In this document: positions 45,114 to 53,685 of the stretch, piece by piece
Position numbering within the stretch: the first letter of the stretch is position 1
How the letters are laid out: each line of letters opens with the position of its first letter
Origin: Rhodoferax sediminis
GTDB lineage: Bacteria; Pseudomonadota; Gammaproteobacteria; Burkholderiales; Burkholderiaceae_C
Direction: 5' to 3'
Length of the DNA stretch: 64,000 nt
Assembly: GCF_006970865.1 (NCBI RefSeq)
Contig: NZ_CP035503.1
Span: forward strand, 633,001-697,000
Notes under the pieces: model-generated
Databases searched by the model: none
The model's input: the letters and a program-made list of their open reading frames with translations, nothing else
Told to the model about the DNA's origin: nothing
Program-made: the position numbers and the translations under genes

Positions 45114-45986
45114 ATGGACCCCATCCGCATCGGCATCATCGGCGGCAGCGGCCTGTACCGGATGGACGGGCTCACCGATACGCGAGAGCACGTCGTCGAT
45201 ACGCCGTACGGCCCGCCTTCCGACGCGCTGCTGCTCGGCAAACTCGATGGCGTGGATGTCGCTTTCCTGGCGCGCCACGGCCGTGGCCACAAGCTGATTC
45301 CGGGGCAGATCCCTTTTCGCGCCAACATCTACGCGATGAAGTCGCTCGGCGTGCAGTATCTGCTGTCGGTGTCGGCCGTAGGTTCCATGCGTGAAGAGAT
45401 CGCCCCACTGGACATGGTGTTGCCGGACCAGTTCATCGACTTCACCCGCACGCGCGAAGGCAGCTTCTTCGGCAACGGGGCCGTGGCCCACGTTGCATTG
45501 GCCGACCCGGTCTGCGGTGCACTGCGCAGCGTGATGGCCCAAGCCTATGCCGACGCCGGATTCGCGGACATTCGCCTGCACGATGGCGGCACCTACGTCT
45601 GCATCGAAGGGCCGGCTTTCTCCACGCGCGCCGAGTCGACCTGGTACCGCAGCCTGGGAGCGGCCGTGATTGGAATGACCAACATGCCCGAGGCTCGGCT
45701 GGCGCGCGAAGCTGAAATCGCCTATGCGACGGTGGCCCTGGCCACTGATTGGGACTGTTGGCATCCGCACCAGGTTTGCGTCACGGCCGAAATTGCGATT
45801 GGCAATCTGCAGGCCAATGCCCAACGCGCCCAGACGTTGCTGGGCCACGCGGTCAGGCGACTCGCGGCCACTTGGCCGGTGTCGGCCGCGCACTCCGCCT
45901 TGAGCTCCGCCCTGGTCACTCCACCTGCAGCGATGACCGCGGAAGTGCGCGCGCGTTTAAGCGCGCTGCTCGCGCGGTTTCTGTGA
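45114..45986 (+). CDS. MTAP-family nucleoside phosphorylase (S-methyl-5'-thioinosine/adenosine phosphorylase type)
   Basis: From the ATG at 45114 this 290-aa purine nucleoside phosphorylase has IGIIGGSGLYRMDGL, PSDALLLGKLDGVDVAFLAR, the phosphate-site RHGRGHKLIP, SVSAVGSMREEI and the MTNMPEARLAREAEI substrate loop (MTxxPE). In the methylthio salvage pathway it cleaves methylthioadenosine or methylthioinosine. Here, beside ArsS, it may split the arsenic-bearing nucleoside to give the arsenosugar sugar-phosphate (inference). The longer open frame upstream is spurious, since the ATG follows a promoter and a CGAAAGACATCG leader. Confidence 0.85.
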   Translation: MDPIRIGIIGGSGLYRMDGLTDTREHVVDTPYGPPSDALLLGKLDGVDVAFLARHGRGHKLIPGQIPFRANIYAMKSLGVQYLLSVSAVGSMREEIAPLDMVLPDQFIDFTRTREGSFFGNGAVAHVALADPVCGALRSVMAQAYADAGFADIRLHDGGTYVCIEGPAFSTRAESTWYRSLGAAVIGMTNMPEARLAREAEIAYATVALATDWDCWHPHQVCVTAEIAIGNLQANAQRAQTLLGHAVRRLAATWPVSAAHSALSSALVTPPAAMTAEVRARLSALLARFL

Positions 45987-46014
45987 CCACCAAACGCCAT
46001 CGGCTTGAGCTGGT

Positions 46015-46042
46015 GTAAGGAACTGACACGGTCCCCCATCTA
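46015..46042 (+). promoter_or_regulatory. ECF-type promoter-like site without an obvious gene
   Basis: GTAAGGAAC, 13 nt, CATCTA on the plus strand. Downstream to 46368 there is no recognisable protein gene, only short ORFs. Confidence 0.45.
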
Positions 46043-46368
46043 CGAATCGCGAAAGCAAGGATTCGTCTCGGCTTTCGGATGTTCATGGCAGCGCGGCTGT
46101 ATCCGCGATGCCTTTCGGCGAGAGATGTCTACGTCAAGCGCAGAAAACCTCCCGCAAACTTCGCCGCGCAAGTCGGATTCGATTCGTCAATAGTCAATGA
46201 GGCCGAAGGCGAGGCGCGCAAGCCACGGCAGCAGATCTGCAGTCGTGCAACCCGTCACCCGCTCAAAGTGCGCGGCAGCAAAATTTGGAGTCATCGGACG
46301 GGTCTAACAGGGTAGCTGGCAGACTGCAAATCGTTCATTTGCGCCCGAGGCTGCCTTCGGCGCTCGGA
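46043..46368. other. Non-coding stretch after an ECF-type promoter
   Basis: About 325 bp without a convincing ORF. Since a promoter-like site reads into it from the left, it could carry a small RNA or the remains of a regulon gene. I see nothing else. Confidence 0.4.
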
Positions 46369-46617
46369 TCATGCGGGACTTGTCGGCGTGGCTTCCGAAT
46401 GTTGCGTTGCTTGCGCGTCCTCTTGGATTGCCCCTCCGCCCGAGAACAGGTCCGCCGCCAGCGCGTTCACGCTGCTCATCTGCTTGTCGACATTGCCGCA
46501 GTTGTCGCACATCGATAGGTGAATGCGCAGCCGCAGGCTGTCGATGAGCCCGAGCGGTTCATCCAGTCGCTGCGACAAGAGCTCCGCGACTTTCTTGCAA
46601 GAATGCATCCAGTTCAT
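46369..46617 (-). CDS. Zinc-finger anti-sigma factor (ZAS)
   Basis: This 82-aa protein from the ATG at 46617 overlaps the sigma gene stop as ATGA. It has the ZAS motif HLSMCDNCGN (HxxxCxxC) and the earlier cysteine MHSCKKVAELLSQ. Such small proteins bind and silence the sigma factor encoded upstream and release it on redox or metal stress. It is a paralogue of the one at 53679..53891. Confidence 0.85.
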   Translation of the reverse strand: MNWMHSCKKVAELLSQRLDEPLGLIDSLRLRIHLSMCDNCGNVDKQMSSVNALAADLFSGGGAIQEDAQATQHSEATPTSPA

Positions 46618-47246
46618 ACATTGGCCTTGGTGTTGATCCAATCGCGTTGCATGCAGCCGCGAAGCGCCATGCGGGCGCGGTGCATGATGGTCCTGCAATT
46701 CTCGGCACTGACGCCGACACGCTCGCAGATTTCGGTGGTTTCGAACCCCAGCCATTCGCGCATCATGAAGATGCGGCCCGTCTGGCGAGGCAGGCAGCTC
46801 ACGCACCTTTCGAGCACGGTCATCATCTGTCGCTGCTCCATCAGGTTGTCAGGCTGTTGCCAGGCGGGGATCGGGTCGGTGTAGGCCCCGTCGGGATCGT
46901 AAAGCGCGTCAATGGCGTCATCGAGCTTCTCATCGTCTGGGCTCAGCTGCACGATACGACGCCGGGCGGGCGAGCGGTACCAGTCGGCGATCTTGTTCTT
47001 CAGGATCGCCGTCGCCCACGTCACGAGCGAGGCCACGCCGCGATGCTGGTCGCGTTGCTCCACAACGGCCATCAATGTGTCCTGCACCAGGTCCTCGGCG
47101 AGACTGGTATCACTCAGCGCAAACCGCGCGTGCCGAAGAAGCCGCTGGCGCAGCGACGGGAGTTGCCCTTCCAGATCGAGCTCGGAAATGGCCGCACCGG
47201 CGCACATTGGTGCATCGCCGGTGATGGGTAGGTCAAGAAGTGTCAT
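46614..47246 (-). CDS. ECF sigma factor
   Basis: This 210-aa sigma factor has region 2 (SDTSLAEDLVQDTLMAVVEQ, SLVTWATAILKNKIADWYRS) and region 4 (CLPRQTGRIFMMREWLGFET, ENCRTIMHRARMALRGCM). The start ATG at 47246 lacks a strong ribosome-binding site; an ATG near 47207 is possible. It shares the spacer-rich linker and FMMREWLG/FMMREFLG core with the sigma factor at 53056..53685, so the two are paralogues. It is in tandem with its ZAS anti-sigma. Confidence 0.88.
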   Translation of the reverse strand: MTLLDLPITGDAPMCAGAAISELDLEGQLPSLRQRLLRHARFALSDTSLAEDLVQDTLMAVVEQRDQHRGVASLVTWATAILKNKIADWYRSPARRRIVQLSPDDEKLDDAIDALYDPDGAYTDPIPAWQQPDNLMEQRQMMTVLERCVSCLPRQTGRIFMMREWLGFETTEICERVGVSAENCRTIMHRARMALRGCMQRDWINTKANV

Positions 47247-47270
47247 GTCGTGTCTTCGTGCCGGATTCCC

Positions 47271-48324
47271 TCATCGACCCGAACCGGGTGTTTGTGGGAC
47301 GCGCGCCTCGTCGCAGCCGGAAGGCGAGCAGGAGATCACTGGCATCGGCGTGCGTGTCGCGCGCAAAGTGCCAAGCACCAGTGCAATACCAGCGAGCATT
47401 GACAAATAGCTGAACAAGGCGGTGGCCGTCATCATCGGCAGGCTGCCAAGCAGCAGCGTGTCATTTCCGCCCGGCACCATGGTTGCACCCGATCCCATCA
47501 GTGCGCCGCCGCCAGCGTGCCGCAGCCAGTTCGAGGCATCGTTCGGCCGGTGCCAGGCGAACGAGCCTCGTTGCAGCGTCGAAGGCGATCATGCCGGCGG
47601 GCAGCCCGAGCACCAGGAGGCCATGCCACGTTGAGGGAGCCGGCGCTGCGCCCCACGAGTTCAACACCCTTGTCCGCAGGTAATTGGTGTAGGACCACGC
47701 TCCTTGCCTGGCATACAGCAGACCTGCGGCCAAGCCGAGGAGTGCGGCAGGTATCGAAAGATGAAAGGTCGGCGCCAGCAGCGCCGCCTTGAGCTGGTGG
47801 CGGCCTCGGCTCAATTGCCATAGCACCTTCAGACGGTGGAAGGCCCACGCCAAGAAAAGGGCCAGGAGCCAAGGCGCTAACTGTGGCCAGCGCGACCAGG
47901 GTGATACCACCGCCGCCAGCCCTGCGGGCAAGCCCGTCGCCTGCAAGCCAATCCAGGTTCTCACGCCAACCAGGAATCCGCCCAGCGTAGCCAGTATGCC
48001 CAAGTCGCCGTCGGCCAGGCGCGTCAGCGTGGAAAGTGAACAGCCACCATTGAGAGCCGCGCCCACGCCGAACAGCAGTCCGCCGGCCCAAGCCAACGCA
48101 AGCGGCGTGCGGGCCCAGGCGGGCTGCGGCGTCATACCGAACCCAAGAACCAGAACTCCCGTCAGCGTAGCTGTCCAGAGCATTGCTTGTAGCGGACTCC
48201 ACAACAAGTGCATGCTGCCCGCCGTAATAACTTCGGAAATGGCGCGTACGTTGCGCAGGCTTGCGCGGTGCGCGGCAAAGCCGATCAGCAAGGCGCAGGC
48301 GAGGGTGACGATTTCGAGAGACAT
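47271..48324 (-). pseudogene. YeeE/YedE-family sulfur-compound transporter, frameshifted
   Basis: The first 250 or so residues (from 48324) are a YeeE/YedE membrane protein with LLFGVGAALNGGCSLSTLTR and about eight hydrophobic helices. Near 47565..47590 the homologous frame changes: FAWHRPNDASNWLRHAGGGA and LMGSGATMVPGGNDTLLLGS continue in another frame to 47271. One small indel explains this. The family moves thiosulfate and related sulfur compounds. A regulon-type promoter lies about 300 nt upstream. If the frameshift is a sequencing error, the gene would be intact. Confidence 0.75.
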
Positions 48325-48626
48325 GGACGACGGCCTGAGCGTGATGTCACGGCATGCGCAACACCGAGGTCCAAAGATGAAATCGCAACCAGGCGAACCC
48401 GTAGGCGCTCATGCGAGGCCAAAGCCAACCCTGCCAAATGCGGCCACCGCACACCGACGGAGCCACCATCAGGACGGAGGCGATCAACTTTCGATGGAAA
48501 ACTTTGTGCGGCTTCATCAAAGGTGCGGCGTGGCTGCGTGATGGCGACGAGGAGCCAGGGAGTGAAACGCTGCGCTTGGCCAGTGCCGCGTCGTGCTCAC
48601 CGTCCCGAGCATGCCCATCGTCTGTT
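48325..48626. other. Leader region with no gene
   Basis: Between the YeeE start and the ECF-type site at 48627..48654 no credible gene is seen. It would be a 300-nt 5' untranslated leader of the YeeE transcript if that promoter is real. Confidence 0.4.
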
Positions 48627-48654
48627 TAGACGGCCAACACTGTTTTGGTCTTAC
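48627..48654 (-). promoter_or_regulatory. ECF-type promoter-like site upstream of the YeeE gene
   Basis: The minus strand reads GTAAGACCA, 13 nt, CGTCTA. The -35-like half is less perfect than in the other copies. Confidence 0.5.
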
Positions 48655-48834
48655 ACGCTTCGGCCTTCTGCTTGCCCAGGAGGTGCAACTCGCATGTTGG
48701 CGAACGTCACGTGTCTCGCCTTGACTTGGCGATGTCACGTTTTGCTGCCTTAGGCCGACCAAGGTTGTGACTATGACGTTATGAGCGAAGCAGTTGATCC
48801 AAGTCCACCGTTCAACCTCACAAAGGAAATCATC

Positions 48835-49128
48835 ATGAAATCGAGTCACCTGTTTGCCGTCACTACATTGGCAGTTCTCGTTTCGGCCGGCGCCCACGCG
48901 GAAGATGCAGTTGCGCCCGAGCACACCCCGGCGTTCCAAGGCAGCCGCACCGGCGCGGAAGTCATGGCCGAAGCGGTGCTGGCGGCGCGCAATCGCAGCA
49001 ACGAACCGGCTGGTTCTCGCGTGGCAATGCCGGTTCAATCGAGCCTTGATCGCGCGGCGGTGCGAGCGCAAGCTGCAGAAGCTGTCCGTCTGGGACAGAT
49101 CCCCTCCGGCGAACGCGGCGCCATCTGA
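48835..49128 (+). CDS. Small secreted protein, DUF4148-like
   Basis: This 97-aa protein starts at ATG 48835 behind AAAGGAAATC. A signal peptide (HLFAVTTLAVLVSAGAHA) is followed by a short mature region with TGAEVMAEAVLAARNRS and a C-terminal RAQAAEAVRLGQIPSGERG, reminiscent of the DUF4148 periplasmic proteins common in Burkholderiales. Function unknown. Confidence 0.7.
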   Translation: MKSSHLFAVTTLAVLVSAGAHAEDAVAPEHTPAFQGSRTGAEVMAEAVLAARNRSNEPAGSRVAMPVQSSLDRAAVRAQAAEAVRLGQIPSGERGAI

Positions 49129-49228
49129 TCGCCGGCGGTCGATGCTTCGAGCCTCGACCGCCATTTCCCAGTTTTGGCCGACAACGGAGATTTCCCCGCA
49201 CCGACCCTGTGGCACCTGCTGTATGTGT

Positions 49229-49930
49229 CTAGGCATTCCGACGTCGTCGCGCCACATGCGTCACCCATGCGGCCATTAGCACTGCGGCGCCCACCGCCGT
49301 CCAAATCCAGGGCGAGACGGTGAGGACCCGGTCCCCGAACACTGCCGTAAGCACGGTCATAGGCAGGATACCCAAGCCTGTGGTCCACAAGAAGGTCCAC
49401 CAGCCGATACCCGCCAGTGCAGCGGCATAATTGATGAGATTGAACGCGACGATCGGCAACAGCCGGGCCATAAGCATGGCGCCCGCACCCTGCCGGCCCG
49501 CCCATCTCGTAAGTTCATCGGATTGGTGGCGCGTCAGAAGCCGTTTGACGAATGGCTTGCCGAAGCGGCGAGCCAGCCCATACGCCGCAACGGCGCCGAG
49601 CATGGCGCCAACCCAGGTGATCACGGCGCCCAGGATCGGTCCGTAGACGAGACCGTTCGCGCAGGCAAGTATTTCCGCTGGAAACGGCACAAATGAGTGA
49701 ATGACCATCAGGCCGATCGATCCAAAGACCCCCCACCGGCCCCAGCCGCGAATTGTCGCAGCCGCACTGCGCATGTCAGAGGTGAAATTGGACCCAAAGT
49801 CGAGTGCCATCCACCACGCTGCGCCGGCGACAGCGGTAACGATGACTATGAAGAGACCCAGCGCCGCGGCGGCCCTCCATCGACCTTGAGAAGCAGACGC
49901 GACCGGTCGAACTTCGTCGCTGGTCTTCAT
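49229..49930 (-). CDS. VTT-domain (TVP38/DedA-like) membrane protein
   Basis: This 233-aa inner-membrane protein from the ATG at 49930 has an N-terminal anchor, SFVPFPAEILACANGLVYGP, GAMLGAVAAYGLARRFGKPF and LMARLLPIVAFNLINYAAAL, the VTT signature seen also in the N-terminal half of the 42812..44959 fusion. Roles proposed for the family include lipid scrambling and membrane homeostasis. It lies in the stretch between the two sigma pairs. Confidence 0.85.
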   Translation of the reverse strand: MKTSDEVRPVASASQGRWRAAAALGLFIVIVTAVAGAAWWMALDFGSNFTSDMRSAAATIRGWGRWGVFGSIGLMVIHSFVPFPAEILACANGLVYGPILGAVITWVGAMLGAVAAYGLARRFGKPFVKRLLTRHQSDELTRWAGRQGAGAMLMARLLPIVAFNLINYAAALAGIGWWTFLWTTGLGILPMTVLTAVFGDRVLTVSPWIWTAVGAAVLMAAWVTHVARRRRNA

Positions 49931-50013
49931 AAGCAGTCTTTCAACAAATTCGAGGGCAGGTGACTGAACGCGCGATATCGAGGAAGCGCAGTGGCTCCAT
50001 GAGGCATGAACAC

Positions 50014-50547
50014 TCAGACGGCCGGAGGCAATGCTCGCAGCAAAGGTGCGTAACCATCGTCGTGCAACGATTGCCCGCGGGTTTGGTAGAGCGCGCGGTT
50101 GCCCTTGACGCCATGACCTTCCAGAAGACGATTCATGAAGTTGAACAGGCAGATCGTCAGCACAGCGTCGTGCAGTTCCAACTCGCTCCATCCGACGGCA
50201 AACACCGCGTGGGCATCCGCCTGGGTCAACTTCGCTGGCTCGTAGGCCAGGATGGACTTCAGGCGCGCGTCGACCGGCGCCATGTCGAAATCCGTCCGCT
50301 GCTGTTCGAGCAACGATGAGTCGATCCCGAGTGCCTTGGCCGTTTCGGAGTGGACGCCGTAGCAGTACTGACACGCATTCAGCCCGGAGACATAGGCCGC
50401 GATCAGTTCCTTGTCGCGCGGCAGCAGTCCCAAGGCATTGCGCAGGACTGCGTCGTGGAATTCGATCAGCGCCCGGCCGGCAGCCGGGTTCAGCGAAACG
50501 ATATGCCGCACGCCGGCATCTTCGGGAAGGGACGGAAACCAGGCCAT
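50014..50547 (-). CDS. Peroxidase-related carboxymuconolactone decarboxylase/AhpD-like protein
   Basis: This 177-aa protein has the AhpD-type redox and proton-relay motif CQYCYGVHSETAKALG (CxxCxxxH) and LPRDKELIAAYVSGLN. The ATG at 50547 with GAGGTG upstream is preferred to a TTG 6 nt earlier. It follows a peroxiredoxin-like gene without a real gap. Proteins of this family are annotated as arsenosugar-biosynthesis-associated peroxidase-like proteins, which fits the region. Confidence 0.82.
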   Translation of the reverse strand: MAWFPSLPEDAGVRHIVSLNPAAGRALIEFHDAVLRNALGLLPRDKELIAAYVSGLNACQYCYGVHSETAKALGIDSSLLEQQRTDFDMAPVDARLKSILAYEPAKLTQADAHAVFAVGWSELELHDAVLTICLFNFMNRLLEGHGVKGNRALYQTRGQSLHDDGYAPLLRALPPAV

Positions 50548-50553
50548 GCGCAA

Positions 50554-51102
50554 TCACACCTCGCCAGCGTATTCTCCCCGTGCCGGATAGTCCTTGGCAA
50601 TGGCGAAGTCGATCGCGCCCAACAGATCCTGGAACTGCGGCCGCGCGAAGGGCATGGTCTGCACCGCTGCGTAATACAGCGTTCCGTCCGGCCGGACCAG
50701 GAAGACACCGGGTTCACTGAACAGCGTCGGCTCGTCGATTCCGACGGACGTCTTGCCGCGCGACGTGCTGATGTACAGGCCCCATTGGCGCGCGGTTTTG
50801 AGGCTGAGCCCATAACCGAACTTCACGCCGCTGGCCTTGACCTTCTCGGCCATCTGCCGGGCGCGGTTTTCGTCGTCACTGCTGATGGCGATTACCTGCA
50901 CGCCGCGCTGGCGAAACTCGGGCTCCAGCCGCTCGAGTTCCAGCAGGTACTTGGTGCAGATCGGGCAGTGCAAGCCGCGATAGAAGACCAGCAGGTCGAA
51001 GGCCGCGCCCGGCGCCTGGCCCGAGGTGTAGCGCCCACCCGCAGTCACGGCAACGTCAAGCGCGGGGACCACTTCGCGAGGCATCAGAGGATCGGGTTTC
51101 AT
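50554..51102 (-). CDS. Peroxiredoxin-like (AhpC/TSA) protein
   Basis: This 182-aa thioredoxin-fold protein has LLVFYRGLHCPICTKYLLEL with a CxxC where the peroxidatic cysteine sits, VQVIAISSDDENRARQMAEK and GVFLVRPDGTLYYAAVQTMP. It may reduce peroxides or disulfides and pairs with the AhpD-like gene downstream, which would recycle it. The start is the ATG at 51102. Confidence 0.85.
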   Translation of the reverse strand: MKPDPLMPREVVPALDVAVTAGGRYTSGQAPGAAFDLLVFYRGLHCPICTKYLLELERLEPEFRQRGVQVIAISSDDENRARQMAEKVKASGVKFGYGLSLKTARQWGLYISTSRGKTSVGIDEPTLFSEPGVFLVRPDGTLYYAAVQTMPFARPQFQDLLGAIDFAIAKDYPARGEYAGEV

Positions 51103-51147
51103 CGGGATTGTTTCCTGTGGGTATGTGAAAGGGAAGTGCCTGCGGCT

Positions 51148-51843
51148 TCAGGCGCGCAGGCTGCGGACGAGGCCGTCGAAACCATCTTCGATCAGGTCAT
51201 AAGTCATGTTCGGATTCGGGTCGGGCGGGCCTTGCGGCCCCCACTCGCGGGGCCGCCGGATGAATGCGGTGCGAAAGCCCGCGGCATGCGCTGCGTTGAG
51301 ATCGAAGTTGTGGCATGCGACCATCAGGATCTGCGCCGGTTGCAGGTTCAGCCATTTCGCGGCCGTGGCATAGGCCTGCGCGTGCGGCTTGTACACGCCG
51401 ATCATCTCGCAGGAAATAATGGCGTCCCAGGTCAATCCGTTCTTGCGCGACACATCGACGACCAGGGATGTAGGCAGCATCGTGAAGGAGACGACGGGCC
51501 GCCACTTCTGCAAGGCGGCCAGTGCGCCCGGAAAGTCAGGCCAAGCATCGAGCGAATGCCATGCGCGCCAGACCACGACGCGTTCCTCCGGGGTAACGGC
51601 GTCCAGGTCGAAATGCGCGAGCGTTTCGTCCAAGGCCTGGCGATGGACGTCATCCATCTGGAACTCAGGTTGCACCTGTCCCACGATTCCCTTCATGGAC
51701 TGCCGTCGCCAGTGGTTGGCGACGGCGTGCCAGTCGGCGCTCATTCCATGTCGCGTACCGATCGACTTCAGGGCGGCCACCATGCCGCGATGCCAGTCCA
51801 GCACGGTGCCGCCGGTGTCGAACGCCAAGGCCTGGATGTCCAT
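51148..51843 (-). CDS. HAD-superfamily hydrolase (haloacid dehalogenase type II-like)
   Basis: This 231-aa HAD enzyme from the ATG at 51843 (with AAGGAGAAAAGTC upstream) has the nucleophile motif AFDTGGTVLDW (D9), VVSFTMLPTSLVVDVSRKNG, CEMIGVYKPHAQAYATAAKW with the lysine, and VACHNFDLNAAHAAGFRTAF. Motif I is DTGGT rather than the usual DxYGT, so the substrate may differ from 2-haloacids. A phosphatase or dehalogenase role in arsenosugar processing is inference. It lies 34 nt downstream of arsS. Confidence 0.85.
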   Translation of the reverse strand: MDIQALAFDTGGTVLDWHRGMVAALKSIGTRHGMSADWHAVANHWRRQSMKGIVGQVQPEFQMDDVHRQALDETLAHFDLDAVTPEERVVVWRAWHSLDAWPDFPGALAALQKWRPVVSFTMLPTSLVVDVSRKNGLTWDAIISCEMIGVYKPHAQAYATAAKWLNLQPAQILMVACHNFDLNAAHAAGFRTAFIRRPREWGPQGPPDPNPNMTYDLIEDGFDGLVRSLRA

Positions 51844-51877
51844 GACTTTTCTCCTTGAACAGCTGAATCGACGCCCG

Positions 51878-52876
51878 TCAGATTCCGCAAGTCGTTGCGG
51901 ATGCCGCAGCAGTCTCGAGGGCGCCGCCACAACTCGATCCCTGGCCGGCGGTACAGCCAAAGCAATGATCGGCCACGCGGATCGATTGGCCCTCCAGCGC
52001 ACCGACAGTGATCTCGCCGAGATGGACACGCGGCTTGCCGGCATCGCGGATCGGCAGTCCGAGTTGCTGGTTGAAGTCGCAGTCGTACAGACACCCCAGC
52101 CAGTCCACGCTGACAAGGCTGCGGCACATTACCTGATCGAGGTTGTCCTCCCTATGCGCACTGCGCAGCAGAGACATGTAGCTGTTGAACTGGCCTTTGG
52201 ACACCAGCATCGACCCGAAGCGCTGGATCGGCATGTTTGCAAGCGTGAACAATTGGTCGAAGAGAACGCCAAAGTGAGCCGCAAGGTGCTGCTTGTAATC
52301 ACGCTCCAACGCCTCTTGGGCCGGAGGCAATGCGGCGCCCTGGGGGTTGTAGACGAGGTTCAGTATCAGGCCGGTGCCCGGCCGGCTGTAACCCAGCGCG
52401 TTGAGTCGCTGGAGCCCGCGGATACTGGCGTCGAACGTGCCTTTGCCGCGTTGGCGGTCCACGTTTTCTTCGAGGTAGCATGGCATGGATGCCACGACCT
52501 CGACCCCATGATCTGCCAGAAACTCGGCAAGGCCCTCCTGGCCGGGTTCCTCCAGAATCGTCAGATTGCACCTGTCGATCACCCGCACGCCAAGCGAGCG
52601 CGCGCCAATGACCAGCCTGCGGAAATGCCGGTTCAGCTCCGGTGCGCCACCGGTCAAATCCAGGGTGCGAACTTGAGGGCTGGCGGCAAGAAAGGCGATG
52701 ACTGTGTCGACAGTTTCGCCGGACATCTCCTCGGTCCGATTTGGGCCAGCGTTGACGTGGCAGTGCACGCAACTCTGGTTACAGCGGTAGCCGAGGTTGA
52801 CCTGCAGGGTGTCGACCACGCGCCGGCGCAGGGCGGGGAAATCCGTTCGGGCGAGCAGGGGAAGGGTGGCGTGCAT
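51878..52876 (-). CDS. arsS: Arsenosugar biosynthesis radical SAM protein ArsS
   Basis: This 332-aa radical SAM enzyme attaches the adenosyl group of SAM to dimethylarsenite, making the arsenic-containing nucleoside precursor of arsenosugars. It has the cluster motif GYRCNQSCVHCHVNAGP (CxxxCxxC), TLDLTGGAPELNRHFRRLV, MPCYLEENVDRQRGKGTF and the C-terminal cysteine-rich DHCFGCTAGQGSSCGG for auxiliary clusters. The ATG at 52876 lies 26 nt after a regulon promoter, divergent from a sigma factor gene. Confidence 0.93.
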   Translation of the reverse strand: MHATLPLLARTDFPALRRRVVDTLQVNLGYRCNQSCVHCHVNAGPNRTEEMSGETVDTVIAFLAASPQVRTLDLTGGAPELNRHFRRLVIGARSLGVRVIDRCNLTILEEPGQEGLAEFLADHGVEVVASMPCYLEENVDRQRGKGTFDASIRGLQRLNALGYSRPGTGLILNLVYNPQGAALPPAQEALERDYKQHLAAHFGVLFDQLFTLANMPIQRFGSMLVSKGQFNSYMSLLRSAHREDNLDQVMCRSLVSVDWLGCLYDCDFNQQLGLPIRDAGKPRVHLGEITVGALEGQSIRVADHCFGCTAGQGSSCGGALETAAASATTCGI

Positions 52877-52901
52877 GGCAGTTCCGTGGTGCGATGGCTT
52901 T

Positions 52902-52928
52902 TGGACGTTTCGTCGACCGATTCCTTAC
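52902..52928 (-). promoter_or_regulatory. ECF-type promoter of arsS
   Basis: The minus strand reads GTAAGGAAT, 12 nt, CGTCCA, 26 nt upstream of the arsS ATG. It faces an identical arrangement for the sigma gene 18 bp away. Confidence 0.78.
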
Positions 52929-52946
52929 ACGCCCTCATGACCGGGC

Positions 52947-52973
52947 GTAAGGAATCGTATTGGCGCTCGTCCA
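52947..52973 (+). promoter_or_regulatory. ECF-type promoter of the sigma factor gene (probable autoregulation)
   Basis: GTAAGGAAT, 12 nt, CGTCCA on the plus strand. The sigma gene's ATG is 83 nt downstream. The presence of the same signature before a sigma factor suggests that sigma recognises it. Confidence 0.78.
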
Positions 52974-53055
52974 AAGATACTTGGAGGAGAATCGAGCTCA
53001 CCAAAGCCTGTCGCCGAGTGCGCGGCGGGGGTTAACGAATCATCGAGGAGACCGA

Positions 53056-53685
53056 ATGTCGAGCATGGCCGTCGCATCGCCTGAGCCCGCCGCAAGCGCC
53101 GGCCCAGGCATCAGCGCCGCGGCGCTGATTGCGCTCCGGACGGACATGATCCGATTTGCACAAATGCAATTGCGCAACCAGGAGACTGCCGAGGATATGG
53201 TGCAGGAGGCTATCGAGTCGGCCCTGCGCGAAGCGTCCTCCTTTGCGGGCAACTCTTCGCTCAAGACCTGGGTGTTCACTATCCTCAAGAACCGCATTAT
53301 CGACCACCTTCGGCAAGCCGGGCGCACTGTGCCGATGTCAAGCCTGGTCGAAGATGGGGACGATTGGCAGGAGCGCCTCGAAGCACTGTTCAACGAGCGG
53401 GGGAGCTGGCGCGACAATGCGCGTCCTGGCGCCTGGCCGAATCCGGAGCAATCCATGCAGAACAAACAATTCTGGGAGGTGTTCGAGGCTTGCCTCGAGC
53501 ATCTGCCAGCCAATACGGGCCGGGTATTCATGATGCGCGAGTTCCTGGGTCTGGAGTCCGACGAAATTTGCGCTCAGCTGGCCATCTCGACCAGTAACTG
53601 CCACGTCATCCTGCATCGGGCCCGGTTGAAACTGCGGGCTTGCCTTGGAAATGGTTGGGCTCACATGGGAGACGCGGCGTGTTGA
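53056..53685 (+). CDS. ECF sigma factor, probably the regulator of the arsenosugar genes
   Basis: This 209-aa sigma factor starts at the ATG at 53056 behind a GAGGAG ribosome-binding site; the longer open frame upstream crosses the promoter. Region 2: MIRFAQMQLRNQETAEDMVQ and SLKTWVFTILKNRIIDHLRQ. Region 4: HLPANTGRVFMMREFLGLES and SNCHVILHRARLKLRACL. A long acidic linker (DDWQERLEALFNERGSW) separates them. It carries its own copy of the shared promoter and overlaps its anti-sigma gene. Confidence 0.92.
   Translation: MSSMAVASPEPAASAGPGISAAALIALRTDMIRFAQMQLRNQETAEDMVQEAIESALREASSFAGNSSLKTWVFTILKNRIIDHLRQAGRTVPMSSLVEDGDDWQERLEALFNERGSWRDNARPGAWPNPEQSMQNKQFWEVFEACLEHLPANTGRVFMMREFLGLESDEICAQLAISTSNCHVILHRARLKLRACLGNGWAHMGDAAC

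Noticed and set aside
51389..53035. 548-codon open frame on the plus strand
   Set aside because: Antisense to the HAD and arsS genes, no ribosome-binding site and no recognisable domain.
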